Notes: generated by a model from the sequence alone, not told the origin. 64,000 nt of DNA from Marinobacter sp. HL-58 (GCF_001314605.1 NZ_LIHP01000001.1:62001-126000); one strand, 5' to 3'; shown: positions 37,104-46,736, numbered from the stretch's first letter. Program-made: numbers and translations.

Positions 37104-39494
37104 GTGCCAGCCCCACCAAGGAAGCTGCAACGAACACCGACGCACCGGTTGCGGCACTGCACGGGGTATTCGGGTGCTCTTGTGGCGGGCCTTATTGCGG
37201 TGATGATGGCGCCGGCCGTGCTGGCGCAGGCATCGCCAAGCGCAGCGGAAATCGACTGGCGGCCCAGGTCGGAATTGCCCGATGAGGTACGCAGATCGCT
37301 GCCGGATTTTTGCGAGGGAGGTTATCAGCCCTCTGTTGTTCCCGTTGGTGAAGATGCAGAACCGGTAGACGGTGAGCAGGCACCCCTGCAGGCCAGCGGT
37401 CTTGATGCCAGGTACGAGATTGACAATGAACTCTATCTCCGTGGCGATGTTCGCCTGCAACAGGCGGGTTTCCGGGTGACAGGGTCCGAAGCGCGTTATA
37501 ACCAGGCAGAAGGGACTGTGGCCATCGAAGGGCCGCTGACCAGTCGTGGCGAAGGGTTCCTGCTGACTGGTGAGCGGGCAGACTACGACGTGAATAGCGG
37601 CCTGGTGAACATCAATACCGCAACGTTTCTCCTCCATGGCCCGGAAATGCGGGGCTCCGCCGGGCAGCTGTCCCGTAGTGCGCAGAATCAGGTGGATATC
37701 CGGCAGGGGTCGTTGACCACCTGCGCTCCCGACAGTAACGACTGGTCCATTGTGGCCGCTGATATCCACCTGGATCAGGGGGAAGGCGTAGGCACGGCCA
37801 AACACGTGCGTCTCGAGATCAGCGATGTTCCCGTTTTTTACTGGCCCTATGCCAGTTTCCCCATTGATGACCGCCGGAAAACCGGCTTCCTTTATCCTTC
37901 GTTCGGTACGTCCAATACCGGCAGTGGTGCCTTTCTATCCGTACCCTATTACCTGAATCTGGCGCCCCATTACGACGCCACCCTGACGCCCCAGTATATC
38001 CATGGGCGAGGCCTGTTCACCGAGGCCGAAGGCCGGTACCTGAGCAGCCTGGGGGAGTCGGTGTTGCAGTTGGGCTATGCCGGCAATGACACCGAATTTG
38101 AACAGGAATTTCCCGGTGAGGACGGCGAACGCTGGGGCGTGGATTTCAGCACCCGGGCAGCCTTCGGGGGCGGCTGGAGCGGCTATGGTGATTATCCCGC
38201 AGTCAGCGATGACGACTATCTGAGTGATCTGAACCGCAATCTTGAGATCAACCAGGCAACCCATCTTCGACGCCGGGGTGGCGTACGTTACCGGGATTCG
38301 TCCCAGTATTTCGAGACCTACCTCAGCGGTTACCAGACCATCAGCGATTTCATTGCCGACGAGAACATTCCCTATTCGCAGCTGCCGGAAGTGATATACG
38401 GCGCCACTGCAGAGGCGGGCCCGGCGGAGATGTCCCTGGAAAGCCAGTATACCAACTTCTATCGTGACAATACTGACCTGAGCGGCCTTGACCGTGCCAA
38501 CGGCCAGCGTATGCGTGCCGTACCCGAGGTGGCACTTCCGATGCGGGCTCTCTGGGGTTATGCGCGGCCATCGGTGAGTGTGGATTATACCCGCTATGAA
38601 CTGGAAGATTACAACCTTCGGGATCCCGGGTTCGATCGTACCGTACCGGTGGCGGAATGGGACTCCGGGCTGTATTTCGACCGCCAGTCCAGCGTGTTCG
38701 ACATTCCCTACAACCAGACTCTCGAGCCCCGTCTGTATTACGCCTGGGCCGATGCCGATGCAGACCAGGAGTTTATTCCCGACTTTGACACAACCATCCG
38801 CTCGTTCAGTTTTGACCGGCTGTTCCAACGTAACCGCTTCAGTGGTGGTGACCGGGTTGGCGATACCAACCAGCTCACGGTTGCCCTGACCAGCCGGTTC
38901 AACGACCTGCTGACAGGCGCCGAGCGGGCCCGTTTGAGTTTCGGACAGGTGCATTACTATGATGACCGGGAAGTGACTCTGGCCGGCACGGGCGGAGCGG
39001 ATACCAGCGATTCCCCGTTGGCCGGTGAGATGATCCTGCGGCCGGTCCAGGGCCTGGAAATCCGTACCTCGGGGCTGTGGGAGCCGGACACCCATAAAAC
39101 AGAGGAGGGCCGCAGTCAGTTGGTGTTTCACTCCAGTGACTATCGCTATCTGGCCAGTGTGGGCCATAGCTATCGTCGCAACGAATTCGAACAGTCGGAT
39201 ATCGGGGGCGTTTTTCCTGTCACAGACCGTGTTAGTCTGATCGGTCGCTGGGTCTATGATTCGCAGCTTGATCGCACGGTCGGCTCGCTGGCGGGGCTGG
39301 AATACAACAATTGCTGCTGGAGTGTCCAGCTGGTTCACCAGAACTACCTGACGGATGACCAGGAGCTTGAGAGCCGCATGCTGTTCCAGATTCAGTTCAA
39401 GGGGCTGGGCGGCAGTGGCGGCTCGTCCGATGAAATATCCGAAGCCATATACGGCTTCGATGAAAGGGAACGTCGCCGGTTTGGCGGTCGCTGA
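37104..39494 (+). CDS. lptD: LPS-assembly outer membrane protein
   Basis: LptD inserts lipopolysaccharide into the outer leaflet of the outer membrane with the lipoprotein LptE. The 796-residue precursor has a signal peptide ending ALAQ (about residue 42), an N-terminal jellyroll domain (LRGDVRLQQAGFRVTGSEARY), and a large barrel (FYWPYASFPIDDRRKTGFLYPSFG is the most conserved stretch). Cysteines expected for the interdomain disulfides are seen in DFCEGG, TTCAPD and YNNCCWS. The start is GTG 37104 with AGGAA 10 bases upstream. It heads lptD-surA-pdxA-rsmA-apaH. Confidence 0.95.
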   Translation: MPAPPRKLQRTPTHRLRHCTGYSGALVAGLIAVMMAPAVLAQASPSAAEIDWRPRSELPDEVRRSLPDFCEGGYQPSVVPVGEDAEPVDGEQAPLQASGLDARYEIDNELYLRGDVRLQQAGFRVTGSEARYNQAEGTVAIEGPLTSRGEGFLLTGERADYDVNSGLVNINTATFLLHGPEMRGSAGQLSRSAQNQVDIRQGSLTTCAPDSNDWSIVAADIHLDQGEGVGTAKHVRLEISDVPVFYWPYASFPIDDRRKTGFLYPSFGTSNTGSGAFLSVPYYLNLAPHYDATLTPQYIHGRGLFTEAEGRYLSSLGESVLQLGYAGNDTEFEQEFPGEDGERWGVDFSTRAAFGGGWSGYGDYPAVSDDDYLSDLNRNLEINQATHLRRRGGVRYRDSSQYFETYLSGYQTISDFIADENIPYSQLPEVIYGATAEAGPAEMSLESQYTNFYRDNTDLSGLDRANGQRMRAVPEVALPMRALWGYARPSVSVDYTRYELEDYNLRDPGFDRTVPVAEWDSGLYFDRQSSVFDIPYNQTLEPRLYYAWADADADQEFIPDFDTTIRSFSFDRLFQRNRFSGGDRVGDTNQLTVALTSRFNDLLTGAERARLSFGQVHYYDDREVTLAGTGGADTSDSPLAGEMILRPVQGLEIRTSGLWEPDTHKTEEGRSQLVFHSSDYRYLASVGHSYRRNEFEQSDIGGVFPVTDRVSLIGRWVYDSQLDRTVGSLAGLEYNNCCWSVQLVHQNYLTDDQELESRMLFQIQFKGLGGSGGSSDEISEAIYGFDERERRRFGGR

Positions 39495-39550
39495 ATACCG
39501 GGTAACCTGCGTCCGGCGACGGGCATTATTTTTTCTACATAGAGGTGACT

Positions 39551-40876
39551 ATGAAGGCGAACCTTCGCCATTGCGCACGATTACTGATGGTAGTGATGGT
39601 TGTGGCCCTGTCTGCAACGGTCCAGGCCGAACGCAAACTGCTCGATGAGGTCGTGGCGGTTGTTAACGAGGACGTTATTCTCCAGTCGGAGCTGGAAGCA
39701 CGGATCAGTACCATTATTGGCCGTCTGCAGGCTCAGGGAACCAACCTGCCACCCCGTAACGTTCTGGAAGATCGGGTGCTGGAACAGTTGATTACCGAAT
39801 CCATCCAGTTGCAGATGGCAGACAGGGCTGGCATGCGTATCAGCGATAACGAACTCAATGAAACCATGGCCAATATTGCCCAGCGCAATAACATGACCCC
39901 GCAGCAGTTTGAGCAGCAGCTGGGGCAGGAAGGGGTTACCTACCAGGAGGCCAGGGAGCAGATCCGTAACGAAATGATTACCAGCCGGGTTCAGCAGCGC
40001 CAGGTTGGTAACCGGGTTCGGGTTACGGATCGTGAAGTGGAGAATTACCTCGAGGCCACAGCCGGCGATGACACCAGCAATGCGGAGTACGAGCTTGCCC
40101 ACATCCTCATCGAGGTGGAAGACTTCAATGATGAAGAAGAAGTCAGTGCGGCCCGCGATAAAATAGAAAGTTTGCGTAATGAAATCGCCGATGGCCGTGA
40201 TTTCCGTGAGGTTGCCGTGGCCGAATCCGATGCCAGCAATGCCCTGGATGGTGGCGATATGGGCTGGCGTGCGGAGAATCAGCTGCCGTCACTGGTTGCC
40301 GACGTGGTTCCGGATCTGGAAACCGGGACCGTATCACCGGTTCTGGAAAACAGCAGCGGTTTTCACATTGTGATGGTCATGGACCGCCGTGGTGGTGAAA
40401 AGGCCCAGGTAATCGAGCAGTCAATGGTCCGGCATATCCTGGTCCGCACCTCCGAAACGGTATCCGAGAACCAGGCGGAAGAATCCATCCGGGACATCTA
40501 CCAGCAACTGCAAGATGGTGGTGACTTCGCAGCACTGGCCCGGGAGTATTCCGACGACCCGGTGTCCGGTTCTGACGGCGGCAATCTTGGCTGGGTGAGC
40601 CCGGGGCAGATGGTGCCGGAATTCGAACAGGCGATGATGGCCGCCGATGTCGGGGAACTCACCGGGCCGTTCCGGTCGCAGTTTGGCTGGCATATCCTGG
40701 AAGTACAGGATCGGCGACAGCAGGATATCAGTGCTGACGTCCGGGAATCCGAGGCCCGTCAGGCTATCTACCGGCGCAAGTTTGATGGCGAGCTGCAGAA
40801 CTGGCTGCGGGAGATCCGTGATGAAGCCTTTATAGAGTTCAAGGGCGACGATTCCGGAGACTCCAGCGAATCATGA
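39551..40876 (+). CDS. surA: Periplasmic chaperone/peptidyl-prolyl isomerase
   Basis: SurA escorts outer-membrane proteins such as LptD through the periplasm. The 441-residue precursor has a signal peptide (about residues 1-27, ending VQA before [15 protein letters not shown]), a SurA N-terminal chaperone domain, and two parvulin domains ([12 protein letters not shown] near 180 and [12 protein letters not shown] near 295). AGAGG lies 5 bases before ATG 39551; the GTG at 39545 overlaps that ribosome site and is unlikely. It overlaps pdxA by 4 bases. Confidence 0.96.
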   Translation: MKANLRHCARLLMVVMVVALSATVQAERKLLDEVVAVVNEDVILQSELEARISTIIGRLQAQGTNLPPRNVLEDRVLEQLITESIQLQMADRAGMRISDNELNETMANIAQRNNMTPQQFEQQLGQEGVTYQEAREQIRNEMITSRVQQRQVGNRVRVTDREVENYLEATAGDDTSNAEYELAHILIEVEDFNDEEEVSAARDKIESLRNEIADGRDFREVAVAESDASNALDGGDMGWRAENQLPSLVADVVPDLETGTVSPVLENSSGFHIVMVMDRRGGEKAQVIEQSMVRHILVRTSETVSENQAEESIRDIYQQLQDGGDFAALAREYSDDPVSGSDGGNLGWVSPGQMVPEFEQAMMAADVGELTGPFRSQFGWHILEVQDRRQQDISADVRESEARQAIYRRKFDGELQNWLREIRDEAFIEFKGDDSGDSSES

Positions 40877-41874
40877 AGCAACCGGTCACTCTCGCACTGA
40901 CAGCGGGCGAGCCGGCTGGCATTGGCCCGGAGCTCTGCCTGCAACTGGCCCTTGAGCAACGCCAGCCGGGGATTGTGGTGGTGGCCTGCAAATACCTGCT
41001 GCAGGCCCGGGCAAAGCTGCTCGGGCTGACGGTAGAGCTGGAAGACTGGTCGCCCGGCAAGCAGGCGGCCAGAGAACCGGGCCGGCTTTCCGTCCTGCAT
41101 GTTGCTGGCCTGGCCAGCACCGATGCCGGACGACTTGATCCCGCCAACAGTGCTTACGTTCTGGAAACCCTGCGCATCGCGGCACAGGGCTGCCTGGACG
41201 GTACATTTGATGGCATGGTAACGGCGCCGGTTCACAAGGGTGTTATCAACAATGCCGGTATTGCCTTCAGCGGCCACACTGAATTCTTGCAGGAACTCTG
41301 TGGTGTCGAGCGCGTTGTCATGATGCTGGCCACGGAGGAGCTTCGGGTGGCGCTGGTCACCACTCATTTGCCCCTCAAAGACGTTTCCGCAGCTATCACC
41401 GCCGAGCGCCTGATCCAGGTGACCCGTATACTCGACGCGGACTTGCGCCGGTTTTTCGCCATCAAACACCCCAGAATCCTGGTTGCCGGCCTCAATCCCC
41501 ATGCCGGTGAAGGTGGCCACCTGGGTCGGGAGGAGATCGAGGTTATCGAACCCACGCTGGACAAGTTGCGCCAGGAAGGGCTCACCCTGACCGGCCCTTT
41601 GCCGGCCGATACCCTGTTTACCCCGCACTGGCTGGAAAACGCCGATGCGGTGCTTGCCATGTACCATGATCAGGGCCTGCCAGTCCTCAAATACCAGGGC
41701 TTCGGCCGGGCCGTCAACATTACCCTCGGCCTGCCCATTGTCCGCACCTCCGTGGACCACGGTACAGCCCTTGATCTGGCCGGTACCGGAAAAGCGGATG
41801 CGGGCAGCCTCCATGCAGCAATCAGGGTAGGTGAACGGATGGCACAATCAGCAAAAAGAGAACACAACGAGTGA
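40873..41874 (+). CDS. pdxA: 4-hydroxythreonine-4-phosphate dehydrogenase
   Basis: PdxA oxidises 4-phosphohydroxythreonine in the DXP-dependent pathway to pyridoxal 5'-phosphate. The 333-residue protein has [15 protein letters not shown] at the start, [14 protein letters not shown], the metal ligands in [28 protein letters not shown] and [12 protein letters not shown]. Both ends overlap neighbours by 4 bases (surA and rsmA), showing a tightly coupled operon. Confidence 0.96.
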   Translation: MKQPVTLALTAGEPAGIGPELCLQLALEQRQPGIVVVACKYLLQARAKLLGLTVELEDWSPGKQAAREPGRLSVLHVAGLASTDAGRLDPANSAYVLETLRIAAQGCLDGTFDGMVTAPVHKGVINNAGIAFSGHTEFLQELCGVERVVMMLATEELRVALVTTHLPLKDVSAAITAERLIQVTRILDADLRRFFAIKHPRILVAGLNPHAGEGGHLGREEIEVIEPTLDKLRQEGLTLTGPLPADTLFTPHWLENADAVLAMYHDQGLPVLKYQGFGRAVNITLGLPIVRTSVDHGTALDLAGTGKADAGSLHAAIRVGERMAQSAKREHNE

Positions 41875-42701
41875 GTAACAGGCACGGCCATCAGGCCAGG
41901 AAACGCTTTGGCCAGAACTTCCTCCACGACCCGGGTGTCATCGAGCGCATCATCCGCGCCATAAACCCCGGGCCGGACGATGCCCTCGTGGAAATAGGCC
42001 CGGGCCTGGGAGCTCTTACCGAGGAAATGCTTGCGGTCAATCCCCGGCTTCAGGTGGTGGAGCTGGACCGGGACCTGATACCGGTACTCAGAACCAAGTT
42101 CTTCAATTACCCGGACTTCCGGATCCATGAAGCGGACGCCCTGACATTCGATTTTGGCAAGCTGGTGGACGACAGACCCCTGAGAATCATCGGTAATCTG
42201 CCGTACAATATCTCCACTCCACTGATATTCCACCTGCTGGCCCATTCCGGCGTGGTGCAGGACATGCACTTCATGTTGCAGAAAGAAGTTGTGCAGCGGA
42301 TGGCAGCGGTACCTGGTGATAATAACTATGGCCGGCTGGGTATCATGACCCAGTATTTCTGCCGGGTGCAGCCGCTGTTTGAAGTGGGCCCGGGGGCCTT
42401 CCGCCCGGCGCCGAAGGTAGAGTCTGCCATTGTTCGCCTGGTGCCCCACAAGACGTTGCCGTACCCGGCAAAGGACTACAAACTGTTGCAGGCCGTTGTA
42501 CGCACGGCTTTCAGCGCCCGCCGCAAGACCTTGCGCAAGGCGCTGGCCGGTATGGTGTCGGTGGAACAGCTTAACAGCCTTGGCATCAATGATGGCCTGC
42601 GCCCGGAAAACCTGGGCCTGGCAGAGTACGTGGCCATTGCCGACCTGTTGGCGGACAGCAAGCCCGAAAGCCACAGTGTTGACGAGGTTAGCCATGACTG
42701 A
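41871..42701 (+). CDS. rsmA: 16S rRNA (adenine1518/1519-N6)-dimethyltransferase
   Basis: RsmA (KsgA) dimethylates two adjacent adenines near the 3' end of 16S rRNA, a late step of small-subunit assembly. The 276-residue protein starts at GTG 41871 inside the end of pdxA. It shows [17 protein letters not shown], the SAM-binding [15 protein letters not shown], and the catalytic [10 protein letters not shown]. The C-terminal helical region is normal. Its last 8 bases overlap apaH. Confidence 0.97.
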   Translation: MSNRHGHQARKRFGQNFLHDPGVIERIIRAINPGPDDALVEIGPGLGALTEEMLAVNPRLQVVELDRDLIPVLRTKFFNYPDFRIHEADALTFDFGKLVDDRPLRIIGNLPYNISTPLIFHLLAHSGVVQDMHFMLQKEVVQRMAAVPGDNNYGRLGIMTQYFCRVQPLFEVGPGAFRPAPKVESAIVRLVPHKTLPYPAKDYKLLQAVVRTAFSARRKTLRKALAGMVSVEQLNSLGINDGLRPENLGLAEYVAIADLLADSKPESHSVDEVSHD

Positions 42702-43497
42702 TTACGCCATTGGCGATATCCAGGGCTGCTACGAACGCCTCCTGGATGTGCTTGCCAGGGTGGATTTCTCGCCATCGCGGGACCGGCTCTGGGTTGCCGG
42801 TGACCTGATCAACCGGGGGCCGTCCTCACTGGAAACCCTGCGCTACATTGAAAGCCTGGGCGATTCCGCCGTGGTGGTGCTCGGCAATCACGATCTGCAT
42901 CTGCTGGCGGTGGCTCTGGGTGGTCATGCCCTCAGGAACAAGGATACCCTCTCGGATATTCTCGAGGCACCGGATCATGCGCACCTGTTTGACTGGTTAA
43001 GGCAGCAGCACCTGTGTGTTCACGATCCGGAAAGAAACCTGGTGATGGTTCATGCCGGGTTACCGCACATCTGGACGGTCGATGAGGCGGTCCGTTACGG
43101 CCAGGAAGTTGAGCAGGTCATTCGCGGGCCCGAAGCAGAAACCTATTTTGCCGGCATGTATGGCAACCGGCCTGAACGCTGGGATCCGAACCTGACCGGA
43201 ATGGATCGCTGGCGAATGATTACCAATTATTTCACCCGCATGCGATTTATTGCCGAAGACGGCACCCTGGAGCTGGCGGCCAAGGAGTCTGCTGACTCGG
43301 CACCCGCGGGCTTCGCGCCGTGGTTTCGCTTTCCACGCCAGGACGATGTGCGCGTGGTTTTTGGGCACTGGGCGGCGCTGGAAGGCCAGACTGAAAGCAA
43401 CCGGTATATCGGACTGGATACCGGTTGTGTGTGGGGAGGAGCTCTCACCTTGATGAACCTGGATACCGGGGAAAAGATCCACTGTGATTGCCAGTAA
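42694..43497 (+). CDS. apaH: Symmetrical diadenosine tetraphosphatase
   Basis: ApaH hydrolyses Ap4A to two ADP and removes NpnN caps from RNA. The 267-residue protein has the metallophosphatase motifs GDIQGCYERL, GDLINRGPSS and VLGNHDLHLL, plus a late VFGHWAALEG. GAGG lies 6 bases before ATG 42694, within the end of rsmA. In E. coli and Pseudomonas, apaG lies between rsmA and apaH; here no bases are left for it. The DUF423 gene starts inside its last 14 bases. Confidence 0.96.
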   Translation: MTDYAIGDIQGCYERLLDVLARVDFSPSRDRLWVAGDLINRGPSSLETLRYIESLGDSAVVVLGNHDLHLLAVALGGHALRNKDTLSDILEAPDHAHLFDWLRQQHLCVHDPERNLVMVHAGLPHIWTVDEAVRYGQEVEQVIRGPEAETYFAGMYGNRPERWDPNLTGMDRWRMITNYFTRMRFIAEDGTLELAAKESADSAPAGFAPWFRFPRQDDVRVVFGHWAALEGQTESNRYIGLDTGCVWGGALTLMNLDTGEKIHCDCQ

Positions 43498-43876
43498 CGT
43501 AAAGCCCCTGAGATCCGCCCTGATCTGCGGCGCCCTGTTTGCGCTGTTGGCGGTTATGGCGGGTGCCTTTGGCGCCCACGGGTTGCGGGGTGTTCTTGGT
43601 GAGCGTGGCCTTGAAGTTTTCCAGACTGCCGTCACATACCAGATGTATCACTCACTGGCACTGATTCTCGTCGCGCTGCTTCCGGTTGCAGGGCTGTCGC
43701 GGCACCTGCTCGGTATCGCCTCCGGTTTTTTTGTTGGTGGCATTGTGCTGTTCAGTGGCAGCCTGTATCTGCTCGTGCTCACGGACATTCGCTGGGTCGG
43801 GCCGGTGACACCGGTTGGCGGTATCGCTTTCATGGTGGGCTGGATACTGGTGGCCATCTCGGGATTCAGGCGTTAA
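43484..43876 (+). CDS. DUF423 family membrane protein
   Basis: The 130-residue protein starts at GTG 43484, overlapping apaH by 14 bases. It has four hydrophobic segments and the DUF423 signature AGAFGAHGLRGVLGERGLEVFQTAVTYQ (a loop after segment one), then GSLYLLVLTDIRWVGPVTPVGGIAFM. It is an inner-membrane protein of unknown function, widely found as a single gene. Coupling to apaH suggests co-expression only. Confidence 0.88.
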   Translation: MIASNVKPLRSALICGALFALLAVMAGAFGAHGLRGVLGERGLEVFQTAVTYQMYHSLALILVALLPVAGLSRHLLGIASGFFVGGIVLFSGSLYLLVLTDIRWVGPVTPVGGIAFMVGWILVAISGFRR

Positions 43877-43900
43877 AAACAGATGTAGGCAGGTAAGGTT

Positions 43901-44101
43901 ATGCAGGTTCAGGTAAACGGTGCCCCCATGGAGCTTCCGGATGAAGCTACGGTGGCGGTTTTGATTGATCAGCTGGCACTGGCTGGCAAGCGGCTGGCTG
44001 TGGAAGTGAACGAAGATATTGTTCCGCGCAGCCAGCACACCGAGTTCAATCTCAGCGAAGGCGACAGGGTAGAGGTGGTTCACGCCATTGGCGGTGGTTG
44101 A
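43901..44101 (+). CDS. thiS: Sulfur carrier protein ThiS
   Basis: ThiS is the ubiquitin-like sulfur carrier for the thiazole ring of thiamine; its C-terminal glycine is adenylated and converted to thiocarboxylate by ThiF. The 66-residue protein ends HAIGGG, giving the required C-terminal Gly-Gly. The start MQVQVNGAPMELPDEATVAVLI fits the beta-grasp fold. thiG follows by 63 bases. No TPP riboswitch is apparent in the short upstream gap. Confidence 0.93.
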   Translation: MQVQVNGAPMELPDEATVAVLIDQLALAGKRLAVEVNEDIVPRSQHTEFNLSEGDRVEVVHAIGGG

Positions 44102-44164
44102 GGCCCGTTTTGTCAGCGCTCTTTTTTATATAACCGATTCCAAAGACAGATTCAGGTGTCAAAC

Positions 44165-44974
44165 ATGAGTGATAGTTCCGAAAGACCACTTCCCGAAGAC
44201 AAGCCACTGGAAATCGCCGGCCGTGTGTACCAGTCCCGTCTGCTGGTGGGTACCGGCAAGTACCATGACATGATGGAAACGGGCCATGCCATTGAGGCAA
44301 GCGGTGCCGAGATCGTAACCTTTGCGGTACGACGCACTAACCTCGGTCAGAACCCGGATGAGCCTAACCTGCTGGATGTGGTCTCTCCGGACCGGTATAC
44401 CATGCTGCCCAATACGGCCGGCTGTTATACCGCGAAAGATGCGGTAAGAACCTGCAAACTGGCCCGGGAACTTCTGGATGGCCATGACCTGGTCAAGCTG
44501 GAAGTACTGGGCGAGGAAAAGACGCTCTACCCCAACATGACCGAAACCCTGGTGGCGGCGGAAGAGCTGATCCGGGACGGTTTCAAGGTCATGGTGTATT
44601 GCTCTGATGACCCCTTGCTGGCCAAACGCCTGGAAGAGATGGGCTGCATTGCCATCATGCCCCTGGGCGCGCCCATTGGCTCCGGCCTGGGCATCCAGAA
44701 CCGTTACAATATCCGCCTGATTGCCGAGAATGCCAATGTGCCGGTGCTGGTTGATGCCGGTGTGGGCACCGCCTCAGATGCAACCCTGGCCATGGAGCTG
44801 GGCTGTGACGGTGTGCTGATGAATACCGCTATTGCGCTTGCCCAAGACCCGATCCGAATGGCCAGGGCCATGCGCCTGGCCATCGAATCCGGTCGCGATG
44901 CCTACCTGGCGGGGCGCATGCCGAAGAAGCTGTATGCCAGTGCGTCTTCTCCGATTGATGGTACTTTCTTCTGA
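44165..44974 (+). CDS. thiG: Thiazole synthase
   Basis: ThiG forms the thiazole phosphate of thiamine from deoxyxylulose 5-phosphate, dehydroglycine and ThiS-thiocarboxylate. The 269-residue TIM barrel shows [11 protein letters not shown], the Schiff-base Lys111 in [22 protein letters not shown] and the phosphate site [21 protein letters not shown] chose ATG 44165, which has AGGTG 6 bases upstream; a GTG at 44156 is also in frame. It pairs with thiS, and palindromic element F follows. Confidence 0.96.
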   Translation: MSDSSERPLPEDKPLEIAGRVYQSRLLVGTGKYHDMMETGHAIEASGAEIVTFAVRRTNLGQNPDEPNLLDVVSPDRYTMLPNTAGCYTAKDAVRTCKLARELLDGHDLVKLEVLGEEKTLYPNMTETLVAAEELIRDGFKVMVYCSDDPLLAKRLEEMGCIAIMPLGAPIGSGLGIQNRYNIRLIAENANVPVLVDAGVGTASDATLAMELGCDGVLMNTAIALAQDPIRMARAMRLAIESGRDAYLAGRMPKKLYASASSPIDGTFF

Positions 44975-45004
44975 TCTGGTCCAGAATTTCAGCTAATGGT
45001 GCCA

Positions 45005-45110
45005 GTACAGGCGGGCGCGTCCATTCGGGACACGCCGTGAATACGTCCCTGTAGGCTCGTAAAAAACATCCCTGTTTTTTACGGTCCCGAATGGACGCGC
45101 CCGCCTGTAC
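45005..45110. repeat. Palindromic element F, between thiG and slmA
   Basis: The arms 45005-45031 and 45084-45110 are perfect 27-base reverse complements around a 52-base core that starts with the conserved GCCGTGAATACGTCCCTGTAGG. The inner stem is a different sequence from all other copies: CGTAAAAAACA-TCCC-TGTTTTTTACG (11 bp), keeping the TCCN loop. So both the inner and the outer stem are replaced while the linkers are conserved. Confidence 0.9.
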
Positions 45111-45148
45111 CCAAATTCCGCAGATAAACAGAGCGCTGCAGTCCTGTT

Positions 45149-45745
45149 ATGACAGAACAAAAAACAAGTCGTCGCGAAGCGATTCTTCATGCCCTTGTGG
45201 AGCTTCTGGAGAAAGATCCGGGAGCCCGGATAACTACCGCTGGCCTGGCGAAATCTGTTGGAGTTACCGAGGCGGCTCTATACCGCCACTTTCCCAGTAA
45301 GCGGAAAATGTTCGAGGCACTGATCGAGTTCGCCGAAGAGGCCGTCTTTTCCCGTTGCCAGGTGATCCTGCAGGAACAGGAAGACGTGCGGGTCCGCCTG
45401 CAGCAACTGGTTCACCTGGTACTGGTGTTTGCCGAACGTAATCCGGGGTTGTGCACGGTTTTGACTGGCGATGCACTGATGGGCGAGAACGACGCCCTGC
45501 GCAAGCGTGCCTCGCAGTTCTTCGAGCGACTGGAAACCCAGGTGCGGCAGGCACTGAAGGAAGGTGAAATTCGCCAGGGCCTGCGGCCAAGGACCAGCTC
45601 GGCCCGGGGTGCGGATTTTGTGTTGGTGTTTGTTGAGGGCAGGGTGCAGCGATTTATCCGGTCTTCGTTTTCGCGTTTGCCTTCCAGTGACTTTGAGGAG
45701 GCGTGGGGACTGGTGTCAGAAGCGGTCTGGGGTGCTGAAGCCTGA
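45149..45745 (+). CDS. slmA: Nucleoid occlusion factor, TetR family
   Basis: SlmA binds chromosomal sites and blocks FtsZ ring assembly over the nucleoid. The 198-residue protein has the TetR-type N-terminal helix-turn-helix (ITTAGLAKSVGVTEAALYRHFPSKRKMFEALI) and the SlmA C-terminal helices (LTGDALMGENDALRKRASQFFERLE). No clear ribosome site precedes the ATG, which lies 38 bases after palindromic element F. A REP-like repeat begins right after the stop codon. Confidence 0.92.
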   Translation: MTEQKTSRREAILHALVELLEKDPGARITTAGLAKSVGVTEAALYRHFPSKRKMFEALIEFAEEAVFSRCQVILQEQEDVRVRLQQLVHLVLVFAERNPGLCTVLTGDALMGENDALRKRASQFFERLETQVRQALKEGEIRQGLRPRTSSARGADFVLVFVEGRVQRFIRSSFSRLPSSDFEEAWGLVSEAVWGAEA

Positions 45746-45746
45746 C

Positions 45747-45840
45747 CCGTAGGTCGGATTAGCGAAGCGTAATCCGACAATTTTGTGCCGTCGTACAGAT
45801 TGGTTTGTCGGATTACGGCTTCGCCTAATCCGACCTACGG
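45747..45840. repeat. REP-like inverted pair (GTAGGTCGGATTA type)
   Basis: Two inverted REP-like units flank a short spacer: 45747-45780 and 45805-45840 are complementary except for two single-base bulges. Each unit itself is a hairpin, GTCGGATTA/TAATCCGAC, next to a GTAG tetranucleotide, the usual head of REP sequences. The pair resembles a BIME and begins 1 base after the slmA stop. REP hairpins can stabilise or terminate transcripts and are mobilised by RAYT transposases; none is seen here. Confidence 0.85.
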
Positions 45841-45861
45841 TGCTACGGTGCCGCTGTTCAA

Positions 45862-46686
45862 TTACTCGTAACCGGACGCCTTGCGCAGAATCTCTCGCAC
45901 CGACTCCCACACCGCCGGTGCCGATATCAGAATATCCCGCCCCCACAGGTCAGCCGGGTAACCATCCGGAACTTCACCGAAATGCCCTGCCGTCGCACCT
46001 GCTTCCAGGGCAATCAGGCGCGCAGCGGCGAAATCCCATGGGCTGACATTCTCGTAGTAGATGTCCAGCCGGCCACAGGCTACCCAGCAGATATCCAGCG
46101 CGGCTGATCCGATGCGGCGCAGGTCGCGGCATTGGTGAATCATGGCGTCCAGTCGACTCAGCAGTGGTTCCAGGCTGTCCTTGGTGTAGGGGAAGCCGGT
46201 GGCAAACAGCGAATCCCTCGGCACAGTGGCCCCGCTGTGCTGTATATTGTTGCCGTTCAGCGTGGCGCCAGTGCCACGAACGGCGCGGAACGTCTCACCG
46301 GCAAACGGAGCATGGACCACCCCCGCCTGAACCCGTCCCTGATCGGCGTAGGCAATGGAAACCGCCACCTGAGGGTGCCCGTAGGCGTAGTTCACAGTGC
46401 CGTCGATGGGGTCGACGATCCACAGAGGGGTGTCCAGCTTTTCGGCCTGACTCAGGTCCGGCATGGTTTCTTCGGAAAGGATGCGGTGGTCAGGAAAACG
46501 CTCGCGGATGGCTGCGGTGATCAGTTCGTCGGCCATTACATCGGCGTGAGTGACCAGTTCTGTCTGGTGTTTGTAGTCCGTGCGCAGGGTGTTGTCGTCA
46601 CGTTCCCGTTTCACCAGTCTGCCAGCCTCAAGGGCCAGCTTCTCGGCAAAATCTGCAATGGTGGCAATGGATTGGGGGTGAGACAA
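45862..46686 (-). CDS. Inositol monophosphatase family protein
   Basis: The 274-residue protein has the lithium-sensitive phosphatase motifs: ILSEETMPD (metal Glu), the core DPIDGTVNYAYGHPQVAVS (three metal ligands), and the late SPWDFAAARLIALEAGA. It could be inositol-1-phosphatase, a SuhB-like protein, or a histidinol-phosphatase of the HisN type; the sequence alone does not decide. SuhB proper is usually near 267 residues and found near secretion or iscR genes, which are absent here. Confidence 0.85.
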   Translation of the reverse strand: MSHPQSIATIADFAEKLALEAGRLVKRERDDNTLRTDYKHQTELVTHADVMADELITAAIRERFPDHRILSEETMPDLSQAEKLDTPLWIVDPIDGTVNYAYGHPQVAVSIAYADQGRVQAGVVHAPFAGETFRAVRGTGATLNGNNIQHSGATVPRDSLFATGFPYTKDSLEPLLSRLDAMIHQCRDLRRIGSAALDICWVACGRLDIYYENVSPWDFAAARLIALEAGATAGHFGEVPDGYPADLWGRDILISAPAVWESVREILRKASGYE

Positions 46687-46736
46687 GGTGGCGCCCTCCG
46701 ATCATCAAGTGAGGGCGCCAGTCTACCATGATCCGG

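Noticed and set aside
37935..39338. 467-codon open frame antisense to lptD
   Set aside because: It is a shadow of the GC-rich lptD frame, with no protein-like features; lptD is certain.
43877..44164. TPP riboswitch before thiS or thiG
   Set aside because: The gaps are too short, and no THI-box conserved segments are visible.
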